From Nitratidesulfovibrio oxamicus (GTDB lineage Bacteria > Desulfobacterota > Desulfovibrionia > Desulfovibrionales > Desulfovibrionaceae): a stretch of DNA of 34,519 nt. The stretch lies in NCBI RefSeq assembly GCF_015731765.1, contig NZ_VRYY01000734.1, positions 1 through 34,519 of the forward strand, written 5' to 3'. How positions within the stretch are numbered: position 1 is the first letter of the stretch; each line of letters begins with the position of its first letter. Below the pieces are notes generated by a model that ran no database searches, was not told where the DNA came from, and saw only the letters and a program-made list of their open reading frames with translations. Positions 8,162 to 15,413 of this stretch are shown one piece after another. The position numbers and the translations under genes were made by a program.

Positions 8162-9198
8162 AAAAACAAAATGCGGACCTAGGAGGATATCGCTTAAAAC
8201 TTTCTGCCTTCTTCAACAACGAATACGCACTCAGGCACATCGTTACAAACCCTAAATATGAAGAACATTTATCACTCCTCCCGGCGCTGAAGACTGACCT
8301 ACAAAACACACTTGGAGAACTTTACACCGAACATTCTGCAGACGCATTTGTAGAATATTACACCTTTATGGATAAAGACAATGAAGATATGGACATATAC
8401 AATCAAGCGCTTTTACGACGAGTGATGGACCATGCGCATGGCGACGATTTCGACAAACACTGGAAATTCATGGACGTATACAATGAATACATATCTAACA
8501 AAGCAAACGAAGCATTAATAAGCGGCCTATCAAAAATATCCCTTGAGCACGGAGTATACGCTACGCACGCAGACACTTTCCGTAACAAGGAATACTCTAT
8601 GCTTGCCATCAGCGAAAAAAACATCACGGCCTCCATAGAACCAATATTCCCAAAAAAAGAATTCTTCCTCAATATCAACTGGATGCCATTATGGGCATCA
8701 ATAGAAGAAACGTATAACACACCCCTTGCAGATAAAAGCAAAGCACTGCAACACCTATGCTTTTTTATTGATTTTGAGGAACTCGACCAGCATTACGATG
8801 ACGTTCTCAACAGAATCAAGTCAACCCTTTCGATGATCGCCTACGAGCAAAATCCACAGAAACACACAAACGATGACACAATAACACGCCACTACTTCAA
8901 TACGTTCTTCAACACTACAAAACTTAAAGACGTAGAGGCCGAAATATCTAACCGATTATTTTCGCTCGTGCTCTGGGACAACATAAACTTCAAGAAAATG
9001 AATAAAACCGAAGCATTTATCGAGACACAAAAGACTATCAGGTCACGCAGAAAGACTGCTATATGTGAGAAAGACTCCTGCCTTAACCTCTCAAAAAAAT
9101 GTGATTACTTCAGCGAATGTTACAATCTGGCACAACATACGTACGACGCAACAGATAAATCCATCAAAAAAGGCAGGCTTGCCACTTCAAAGGAATAA
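8158..9198 (+). CDS. unrecognised island protein translationally coupled to the integrase
   Basis: I do not recognise this 346-residue protein. It starts inside the integrase stop (ATGA overlap), so the two are co-translated. It is rich in Lys, Asn, Asp, Glu and aromatic residues and mostly helical in appearance. It has no signal peptide or membrane segment. Near the C-terminus is a cysteine cluster, C-x5-C-x6-C-x5-C (in CEKDSCLNLSKKCDYFSEC), that could bind zinc. Genes in this slot of small satellites are often regulatory or anti-phage cargo, but nothing in the sequence decides that. Convergent with the nuclease gene after 46 bp. Confidence 0.75.
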   Translation: MKKQNADLGGYRLKLSAFFNNEYALRHIVTNPKYEEHLSLLPALKTDLQNTLGELYTEHSADAFVEYYTFMDKDNEDMDIYNQALLRRVMDHAHGDDFDKHWKFMDVYNEYISNKANEALISGLSKISLEHGVYATHADTFRNKEYSMLAISEKNITASIEPIFPKKEFFLNINWMPLWASIEETYNTPLADKSKALQHLCFFIDFEELDQHYDDVLNRIKSTLSMIAYEQNPQKHTNDDTITRHYFNTFFNTTKLKDVEAEISNRLFSLVLWDNINFKKMNKTEAFIETQKTIRSRRKTAICEKDSCLNLSKKCDYFSECYNLAQHTYDATDKSIKKGRLATSKE

Positions 9199-9244
9199 AA
9201 AAAACGATTCAACAAAAGCGAACAAACAACAAAACACAGAAGCC

Positions 9245-9943
9245 CTAAGGCCGACACACGCCACAAGGCCTAAAGCCTTTCTTTATTGCATCCTCACGCG
9301 TCTCAAAAATAACGACACAATTGGGGCAGTCATAATCCTTGCAGCCTGAACGGTGAAAAACGTGGCTACGTTGATTGCCGTGATATCCTACCCCGGAAGG
9401 CTGGCCTCCAACGCCACTCTCATGCTGGACACCCTGCGTGGACGCCCCCCTCCTACTCTTCCGCCATTCCCACGGTGGCGTGGGGCGCTGATCACCCCAC
9501 AACCCCAAAGACGAATCACGCGCGACATGCTCTAACCGTCGCCAATCGACACATACCGCATCACGACAGTAAGAATCATACACCCACGCCATCCCCCGCC
9601 TGACTTGCTCCGCATTGATATCAACCTGGCCGACATGCAAACGAGCGACAACCCTACCGTATCTATCAACATCGACCTCATCAACCTCTACTGTCTTACC
9701 AAACAGTAAACCCGACAGGCTCTGCTTGGATTTCGTGCCAAAAGGCTGCTCGCTCTCAGGAGCATCAATTCCATACAGACGAACACGAATTTGCTCATGG
9801 CTGCTGCTGAGCACAGTAACCGTATCGCCATCTGAGACACCAACAACCTTCCCGCCCCACGCGAAAGACAACGTAGTGGGGAATGCCAAAAACAGGAAAA
9901 ACACTGCGGCCACATACAGGCGCTTGAAATTTCTACAAGTCAC
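9245..9943 (-). CDS. exported staphylococcal-nuclease-like protein with C-terminal zinc-type domain
   Basis: A thermonuclease (SNase, OB-fold) homologue that would cut DNA or RNA outside the cytoplasm. A GTG start at 9943 is chosen because AGGGAG lies six bases upstream; longer forms up to 9985 are possible. It begins with a signal peptide or anchor (RLYVAAVFFLFLAF...). The SNase core follows, with GVSDGDTVTV, RVRLYGIDAPE (catalytic Arg and Glu) and DRYGRVVARL (second catalytic Arg). After a Gly/Ser-rich linker the last 45 residues hold FHRSGCKDYDCPNC and CGVC, resembling the metal-binding Ada-type domain attached to some SNases. It is divergent from the replication gene across an AT-rich gap. 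Nuclease identity is solid; its role in the island is unknown. Confidence 0.85.
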   Translation of the reverse strand: MTCRNFKRLYVAAVFFLFLAFPTTLSFAWGGKVVGVSDGDTVTVLSSSHEQIRVRLYGIDAPESEQPFGTKSKQSLSGLLFGKTVEVDEVDVDRYGRVVARLHVGQVDINAEQVRRGMAWVYDSYCRDAVCVDWRRLEHVARDSSLGLWGDQRPTPPWEWRKSRRGASTQGVQHESGVGGQPSGVGYHGNQRSHVFHRSGCKDYDCPNCVVIFETREDAIKKGFRPCGVCRP

Positions 9944-10290
9944 CACTCGCTCCCTACATAGTATGTAAAAAAATAAGTCTGACAAAAAATCAGCACATCA
10001 AACTTCACCAGCAATCAAGTTCAAACCCACAAATATCCAGCATATCACTTTTATATTCAAAAAATTACACATGCTAAAATGGTAATATCTCTCTTATATC
10101 TATTATAGACACATTATTCATTATCCTCCTTATTAATATTTCATATCTATTTTTCTTGTTTAATATTTCTTATTTATAAACAAAGACTAAATACATAAAG
10201 AGACACAAAAAATAAATATCGGAATATAAACATACACACACGACAAAAACTACACCAACACATCACCAGCTAGCCAAAGCTAGCCATACC
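9944..10290. promoter_or_regulatory. very AT-rich divergent region, possible replication origin
   Basis: About 350 bp with no open frame of note, strikingly AT-rich between about 9990 and 10260. It lies between the nuclease and the YagK-like replication gene. Near its end is GCTAGC-CAAA-GCTAGC (10269-10284), two copies of a palindromic hexamer that could be a protein-binding site. Promoters for both flanking genes must lie here, and an origin of the element is plausible. Confidence 0.4.
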
Positions 10291-10323
10291 AAGAGCCGAC
10301 ATCACGAGTGTCGGCTTCTTTTT
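10291..10323 (+). terminator. rho-independent terminator-like hairpin
   Basis: GCCGACA (10295-10301) pairs with TGTCGGC (10309-10315) and is followed by TTCTTTTTG. It lies 55 bp before the YagK-like gene, so it either ends a short leader or small RNA transcribed from the AT-rich region, or attenuates the gene. Confidence 0.7.
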
Positions 10324-10376
10324 GTGTAACAAATAACACTCTCCATTAATTCAATAGCCAAACAAAGGAGTACGCC

Positions 10377-10970
10377 ATGTTCATAACAGAAAAAACCCAC
10401 AGAGACTATCCAGTTCAAGCGTATGACGACAAACCATGTCGCATCGATATCCTTGATACCATCATTGACCGCATAGAGTACATGACGAGTAGATTCAGCA
10501 GAGTGCTCTTCATTCGCTTTGACTTACGATATCCGAGAGACTTCTATTCATCCCGTAAAAACAACGACATTCAGCGCTTTTTCAACAGCTTTACACGCTA
10601 TTTATCCCGCAAGGGGATAGCCTTCCAGTACGCCTGGGCACGTGAACAATCCAGAGAAAAACACCAGCATTACCACGTAATGCTGCTTCTAAATGGCAAC
10701 CTAACAAAAAGCAGTTGGAACCACATGGAGAAGGCTGAACAACTCTGGCAGAGAGCCCTTGGGATCGACTACCCTGGCCTCCTTCAAAAATGCGACCAAA
10801 GCAGAGACGGCAACAGACACCCTGACTTCATCCACCTGGATCGTCATGATGCCTGCTATGAACGAGATATCCAAAGATGCGTGGAGTGGGCCAGCTACCT
10901 GGCCAAAACGAGGACCAAGGGCTATGTCCCCTTGAATGTGAGAGAATGGGGAGCGAGCGCATTACGGTAA
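10377..10970 (+). CDS. YagK/YfjJ (inovirus Gp2-like) family protein
   Basis: A 197-residue protein resembling the YagK/YfjJ C-terminal domain family, found on cryptic prophages, satellites and filamentous-phage-like elements and related to rolling-circle replication initiators. Support: an FIRFDLRYP beta strand, then KHQHYHVMLLLNGN with an H-x-x-H metal-binding-type motif (usually HxH in HUH enzymes), then a conserved WASYLAKTRTKGY segment that would carry the helix with the active tyrosine or lysine. AAAGGAG lies six bases before the ATG. It ends near VREWGASALR, as family members end, so it seems complete. It sits beside an AT-rich region that would be a natural origin. The exact enzymatic role is inferred. 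Confidence 0.75.
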   Translation: MFITEKTHRDYPVQAYDDKPCRIDILDTIIDRIEYMTSRFSRVLFIRFDLRYPRDFYSSRKNNDIQRFFNSFTRYLSRKGIAFQYAWAREQSREKHQHYHVMLLLNGNLTKSSWNHMEKAEQLWQRALGIDYPGLLQKCDQSRDGNRHPDFIHLDRHDACYERDIQRCVEWASYLAKTRTKGYVPLNVREWGASALR

Positions 10971-11245
10971 ATTCGCCTAAAAACAAAGTACCGCAAAAAC
11001 TCGCGCGAGCGTTTACTGGAGTTGCTCCTAGTTTCAACCGACCAGCCCGCCAACTGTTCATGGAGATTTGTCTGTCCAGAATGTGGGGAGATATCCTGAC
11101 ATAAGGCGAGCTAGTCACTACTGGATTAGGCGCTCTCCTCTCCAACAGGGTCCCATCTCCAGAGCCAAGATCAACTTCACAGGTTGCGTAGTGTGACCGG
11201 GCGTCGTGGCCCAGCCCGTGGCGAAGTCTCGGTATATATGCCACA
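10971..11245. other. spacer with no recognised gene
   Basis: About 275 bp between the YagK-like stop and the GIY-YIG stop. I see no gene and no clear hairpin terminator. Confidence 0.4.
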
Positions 11246-11574
11246 CTACGCTTTCCGCTTCGGTGAGCGGTGTCTATCGTTGTATTTTGGCAACCTACCA
11301 AACAACTCTGCATAATTCGCGAACGCTATGTACTCAGCACGAACGACCTCCCCCATAGCCTCAAGATCCTTGCGATCAATAGATGTTACATCGCATTCAA
11401 ATGGACAGATCGCCACGTAGAGCTTTCGGGAAAGTATTTCGCCATCCTCATAATCGTAACGAAAACGTTCAGCCCCGCCGTGACCAGGCCCCGACTTATC
11501 TCGAAGCGTGTTATTAAATGCGTTCAATCGTCTCCGCAAGCCAACCCTTGAATTTGTCATTCCGAAATAAACAA

Positions 11575-12296
11575 GGCTCTAGACCATCAGGTCTTCGTTT
11601 TTTGATACCAGTAGCTTCAGTTCGGCAATGAGCTGGGATAGGGGCTTGTTGTAGCGCCATTCACATTCTTTGAGGTGTAATTCAAAGTTCCTTTTCACCC
11701 CATTGAATTTTGTGAGGCGGCGCTTGGTGAAACTCCAGAAAGCCTCTATCCCATTAATATGAACGTTATTCTCGACGAAGTGCTTGGCTTTGTTGACGCG
11801 AAAGTGCTTGTCATAACCGACGTCAACCAAGCCTTCGTATCCTCGCCATCCATCGGAGTGGACGACGCTTTCAAGGGCGACCTTCCCCCGGATAATCGCC
11901 TGGAGCGACTTGGCCGAGCAGTCCGGCACCAGTTCGGTATATACGGAGCCGTTTCGCTCGTAGATCCCAAACACTGGCTGCTTGAGCGTGCCTCTTCCTC
12001 GCTTTCTGGGGCCGGGGCGTCCTCTGACCCTGGCGGGGCCGAAAAAACTTTCGTCAACCTCAACAACCCCCAGGATTTTCTCCTTTTGGGATGTCTGGTG
12101 AGCGTGAATCAGCGTCCTGAATGCCAGAAAATACCTGTTCACGGTCTTCCGGTTGAGCTTCAGGAGCAAGGCAGTTTTGGTGGCATCAATATCGATGCAA
12201 AAGCATTCAGCAATTTTTCCGGCTTTGTATCGGCTTAATTTGCTGTTTTTAAACATGATTCTAGCCTATCAGGGCTTAACCTGATGGTCTAGAGCC
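11575..12296 (-). mobile_element. complete IS1595-family insertion sequence (722 bp)
   Basis: The ends are perfect 17-bp inverted repeats: GGCTCTAGACCATCAGG at 11575-11591 and its complement at 12280-12296. The direct repeat TAAACAA flanks it at 11568-11574 and 12297-12303 as the target duplication. The family usually gives 8 bp, but only 7 match here. It holds one transposase gene and nothing else, the size of the small IS1016-like subgroup. Perfect repeats and an intact transposase suggest a recent insertion. Confidence 0.9.
11579..12256 (-). CDS. IS1595-family (IS1016-like) transposase
   Basis: A 225-residue DDE-type transposase, intact. The N-terminus carries a short HTH (KTALLLKLNRKTVNRYFLAF) without the zinc ribbon of longer IS1595 members. 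The catalytic core shows VVEVDESFFG (first Asp), a basic GRPGPRKRGRG stretch, VHSDGWRGY (second Asp), and HINGIEAFWSFTKRR (the N/E third ligand region of the ISXO2-type domain). It ends 4 bases from the left inverted repeat. It would catalyse cut-and-paste or copy movement of the 722-bp element. Confidence 0.9.
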   Translation of the reverse strand: MFKNSKLSRYKAGKIAECFCIDIDATKTALLLKLNRKTVNRYFLAFRTLIHAHQTSQKEKILGVVEVDESFFGPARVRGRPGPRKRGRGTLKQPVFGIYERNGSVYTELVPDCSAKSLQAIIRGKVALESVVHSDGWRGYEGLVDVGYDKHFRVNKAKHFVENNVHINGIEAFWSFTKRRLTKFNGVKRNFELHLKECEWRYNKPLSQLIAELKLLVSKNEDLMV

Positions 12297-12487
12297 TAAA
12301 CAATTTCTTTCACATAGCCGAACGGCGTGCCCGCGATATTTCGACTAGAAATTGCCAGTGCATAGATTCCTGGAAAACGAAAACCCCTAAGTTTCTCCCG
12401 ATTCTCAAATCTCTCCCACGGCGAGAATCTCATTGACACTCCTTTGGCTAGCATTTCGTGAATAATTCCCAAAAAAGCATTCAACAT

Positions 12488-12520
12488 CCCCCTGCCTCCG
12501 AACAAGGCAGCGGGGCTTTT
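12488..12520. terminator. GC-rich hairpin at the junction of two modules
   Basis: CCCC...TGCCT (12488-12497) pairs with AGGCA...GGGG (12504-12515), followed on the plus strand by CTTTTC. It lies directly between the GIY-YIG gene start and the broken end of the DUF262 gene, so it may be an end structure of one of the joined elements, or a terminator. Confidence 0.45.
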
Positions 12521-12527
12521 CGGCCTG

Positions 12528-12659
12528 ATCATCGAACAGCTCTGTGGCCTGCTCGGTTGTCCAGGCGTAGGGGCGCTGGTAGTCCGGAATCTCGAACTGG
12601 TAGCTGCCTTCGAAGATATCCCGGATCAGTTTGTCGTGGGCTTCAAGTGTCTTGGCCAT
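12528..12659 (-). pseudogene. 5' stub of a DUF262 (GmrSD-type) gene
   Basis: Only the first 44 or so codons remain: FEGSYQFEIPDYQRPYAW followed by TTEQATELFDD. This is the hallmark N-terminus of DUF262 proteins, the ParB-like nucleotide-binding domain of type IV GmrS/GmrSD restriction enzymes. After ELFDD the sequence changes abruptly to unrelated frame-filling residues and stops at 12405, so several hundred residues have been lost. The ATG at 12659 lies 15 bp after the stop of the WYL regulator on the same strand, implying a former WYL-DUF262 operon. The break marks a deletion or recombination boundary. Confidence 0.75.
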
Positions 12660-12674
12660 TGGCGTTTTTCTTTC

Positions 12675-13574
12675 CTATCGTTTCTTTGGGCTGCTCGGGG
12701 CTTGGTAGCCCGGAGCCAGCTTGGCGTTCTCGACGCCGTACAGCGCCAGCGGATCGCTGAGCCACAGGCGGTACTGTTCTTCCTTGAGACGATGGTCGGG
12801 CGAGCAGTCCACGCTCCAGCGCAGCAGCATGTAGCCCGCGACGGCGGCACGAACGCGCATCCGGATCGAGCCGTCGGTCATCCCGTAGTCCATCTTGATG
12901 ATCTCGGGGCGCTCAAGGCGCGGGTGCGGCACGAAGTCCAGCTCGACGATGCGCGTCCACTGGATGTCGTTGTCCGGCCGCTCAAAGGCCTGTGGCTCCT
13001 CGTCGAGCAGCGTTGGCGCTTCGATACGGGTAACGACGAAGTCCCGAAACTCTCCGCTCTTGCGATCAAAGGCTCGGACGTGCCAACGCAGACCGGTGTC
13101 CACCAGGGCAAAGGGCACGATGACCCGCTCGGACTCTCCGCTGCTCATCGAGTGGTAGCGGATGGCGACGGGTCGCTTGGCGTGGATCGCCCGGCAGACC
13201 GGGGCCAACACATCCATCCTGGGATTGCTCAGGGCGGTGGGTGACTCGCACGGCAGCAGCGGCTGCGTTGCGCCGTTCACGCCATCGCCGAAGCCCAGAG
13301 CCAGCGCCGACAGCACGCGCTGCGATGCGTGATCGAACAGAGGGGAGAACGCCTGCCCGATGCGGTAGATCTTGTTGCTGCCGTCGAAGGTGATGTTCTG
13401 CGGCGCGATTTCTCGGTACAGCGCCAAATCGCGTGTCGCCCCTGCCGGAGCCACACCGAAGCGCTCAATCAGGTCTGGGCGACCGATCTCACCGAAGAAG
13501 TAGAGCCGGAAGTCGATGTAGGCCAGCCGCTCGCGCTGGGCGTGGCTCAAGCTCTCAACGCGCTGGGGATGCAT
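12675..13574 (-). CDS. WYL-domain transcriptional regulator (BrxR/CapW-like)
   Basis: A 299-residue regulator with three parts: an N-terminal winged helix (about residues 1-90, with 'ERLAYIDFRLYFFGEIGRPDLIERFG'-type helices), a central WYL ligand-sensing domain (about 120-205, with PVAIRYHSMSSGESERVIVP, then LRWHVRAFDRKSGEF), and a C-terminal WCX-like domain. This layout matches the BrxR/CapW repressors that guard BREX, CBASS and other defence islands and are thought to sense nucleic acid or nucleotide signals. ATG 13574 is preferred over a GTG at 13595 because GGTGAGG precedes it. It is transcribed away from the RtcR-like gene, and the shared 290-bp gap is a natural place for its operator. 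Confidence 0.85.
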   Translation of the reverse strand: MHPQRVESLSHAQRERLAYIDFRLYFFGEIGRPDLIERFGVAPAGATRDLALYREIAPQNITFDGSNKIYRIGQAFSPLFDHASQRVLSALALGFGDGVNGATQPLLPCESPTALSNPRMDVLAPVCRAIHAKRPVAIRYHSMSSGESERVIVPFALVDTGLRWHVRAFDRKSGEFRDFVVTRIEAPTLLDEEPQAFERPDNDIQWTRIVELDFVPHPRLERPEIIKMDYGMTDGSIRMRVRAAVAGYMLLRWSVDCSPDHRLKEEQYRLWLSDPLALYGVENAKLAPGYQAPSSPKKR

Positions 13575-13862
13575 GGTCAGGTGATCCTCACCCACGGAAG
13601 ATGACGGTTAGACCGAAATTGGTTGTTCGATTGCTCATTGCTAGGCAGTTTACATCATCAAATTGATGACATAATACTCTGCGACGGAAGCTGGGGCAAT
13701 GAGGTATGGCGAGTGAATGCCGGGGTAGTGTGAAGTTGATCGGTTTGCGCTCCTCGCCGTCCAGGATTTCGCTTGTCATCAGCCAGCGCCTACGACGCTT
13801 TCCATATGCATATGACCCACGATAGAATGAAATTTATGTAGTCACATAATTTCTTATGCCTG
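13575..13862. promoter_or_regulatory. divergent regulatory region of the defence-like module
   Basis: Two dyads are visible. CATATGCATATG at 13803-13814 is a perfect 12-bp palindrome. GAAATTTATGT (13829-13839) faces ACATAATTTC (13844-13853) with one bulged T, just upstream of the RtcR-like start. Either may be the WYL regulator's operator. No convincing -24/-12 sigma54 promoter was found. Confidence 0.45.
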
Positions 13863-15380
13863 ATGCCCACACTTTTTGCCTGGCTTGGTAACTCAGACCT
13901 TCGCGCCTCGGAAGATGCGTCGGGCACAGACTTCGGTCCCATCTTGATGGCGCTGGAGACCGGGGTGTATGACCGTCTAGTGCTCCTATCAGATCACGGT
14001 CAGCAGAAAACGCAGAACTTCGTGGCGTGGCTGAGCGGCAAATTCACGGGAGCTACAGAGGTGCGGTACGCAAAACTGCGTAGCCCCACCGATTTCGAAG
14101 ACATATACGTCGCAGCCAACGGAGCGGTGTCCGCGACGCTCTCTTCTTCTCCTGAGCTGCCGGTCACTTTTCACGTGAGCCCTGGCACCCCTGCCATGGC
14201 TGCTGTCTGGGTGCTGTTGGCGAAAGCCAAGTACGGGGCCAACCTCATCGAATCCTCTCGTGAACACGGCGTGCGTCCTGTCGTTGTTCCATTCGACCTG
14301 GCCGCTGAGTTCCTTCCAGTTGCGAACAAGCAAGCTGACGAAGCTCTCGCACACCTTGTCCAAGGATTGCCCCCGGCAGCGCCGGAGTTCGCCAGCATCA
14401 TTCACCGCTGCAATGCGATGAAGCGTGTAGTCGCGATGGCGCAGCGATTGGCGCAACGGGATCTGCCCGTATTGATCCAAGGGGAGTCCGGGACCGGCAA
14501 GGAACTCTTTGCACGTGCGATCCACGCTTCCAGCAAGCGAAAAGGCGCTCCCTTTGTTGCAGTCAACTGTGGGGCCATCCCGCTCGAACTGATCGACTCC
14601 GAGCTTTTCGGTCATGAAAAGGGTGCGTTTACCGGCGCCCATGCAACCCGTGCTGGCTACTTTGAGGCAGCTGATGGCGGGACGCTTTTTTTGGACGAAA
14701 TCGGTGAACTGCCGCTGCAGTCACAGGTTTGATTGCTGCGCGTACTCCAGGAGCATGAGGTGACGCGCCTGGGGGCCAGTAAGTCCCGAAAAAACGATGT
14801 GCGCATCGTCGCCGCTACCAACCGAGTTCTGCCGGAAGAAGTTCGGGCGGGGCGATTCAGAGAGGATGTGTTTCATCGAATCGCGGTTGGCATCTTGGCA
14901 TTGCCTCCCCTGCGCGCTCGCGAAGGGGACCTCAATCTATTGATCGACGCTTTGCTGGCGCAGATCAATCGCGAAGCAACTTCCCAGCCGGGCTTTAAAC
15001 ATAAGACATTATCTGTTGGCGCAAGAAATCTTCTTCTTCGCCGCGCCTGGCCGGGCAATGTGAGGGAGCTGCACAACGCGCTTTTGAGGGCGTCCATCTG
15101 GGCGCCAGGAGAGGAGATAGCCACCGAGGATGTCGATGAGGTTCTCTCGCTCACAACCACCGGCACCGACGACGCCATTCTCGGGGCTGCAATTGGCGAG
15201 GGGTTTTCGCTGCCTGACCTGATGGCAGATGTAGCCCGGCACTACTTGGATAGGGCCATGGAGCAGAGTCGTGGCAACAAGACTGAGGCAGCGAAGCTGT
15301 TGGGTCTTGGCAGTTACCAAACTTTGACGAATTGGTTGCTCAAGTACCAGTCCAAAAAAGCTGGCACGGATGGTGCGTAA
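13863..15380 (+). pseudogene. RtcR-like CARF sigma54-dependent activator with an in-frame TGA
   Basis: Together the two halves make a 505-codon RtcR-type regulator. The N-terminal part (about 1-170) looks like a CARF/Rossmann ligand domain, with [18 protein letters not shown] in the place of the TGTH motif of E. coli RtcR. A sigma54 AAA+ domain follows, with Walker A GESGTGKE (from G207), GAFTGA (254-259) and Walker B FLDEIG (D278). The C-terminus has a Fis-type HTH, GNKTEAAKLLGL. Codon 290 (14730-14732) is TGA, between LPLQSQV and LLRVLQE, where relatives have Lys or Arg. A single C-to-T change of CGA explains it. Both halves are otherwise intact, so the loss is recent, or the base is an error. 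A truncated product would lack sensor II and DNA binding. Normally such proteins activate genes by opening sigma54 promoters upon ligand binding. Confidence 0.85.
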
Positions 15381-15413
15381 GCATAAGAACTTTTATGAAT
15401 TGGAGGCTGGATC

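Larger units (their letters stand above)
11246..12433 (-). pseudogene. GIY-YIG nuclease-like gene interrupted by an IS1595-type element
   Basis: The 5' part (12297-12433) starts with ATG after AAAGGAG and reads FPGIYALAI, the GIY half. The 3' part (11246-11574) resumes with VYFGMTNSRVGLRRRL, the YIG half with the usual G-x-R helix. It ends with an EYIAFANY segment and a basic tail. Taking out the IS and one copy of the 7-bp repeat TTGTTTA joins the halves in frame as EIVYFGMTNS. This gives an intact protein of about 152 residues, typical of a stand-alone GIY-YIG domain. The insertion is thus the only visible damage, and it separates the two halves of the active site. The ancestral gene was probably a small nuclease, possibly defensive or homing-like. 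Confidence 0.8.
6731..12527. mobile_element. left genomic-island module (integrase to GIY-YIG gene)
   Basis: The left border is the tRNA-fMet scar. The right border is an abrupt change at about 12528 where a truncated DUF262 gene begins. Content: integrase, unknown protein, secreted nuclease, AT-rich region, YagK-like replication protein, IS-split GIY-YIG gene. Base composition is much more AT-rich than the flanking core. The combination of integrase and rolling-circle-type replication protein suggests a phage-satellite-like or integrative mobilisable element. The true right att site is not visible, so the right limit is inferred. Confidence 0.55.

Noticed and set aside
14730-14760. The TGA in the RtcR-like gene as a selenocysteine codon
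   Set aside because: The position is a Lys/Arg surface residue in homologues, not a redox site. GCGCGT...ACGCGC pairing downstream is explained by the normal [13 protein letters not shown] coding sequence and lacks a SECIS-type loop at the right distance.
15360-15413. Sigma54 (-24/-12) promoter for the seven-gene operon
   Set aside because: TTGGCAGTTACCAAAC near 15309 has the GG but not the GC at the needed spacing; no other match was found in the short gap.
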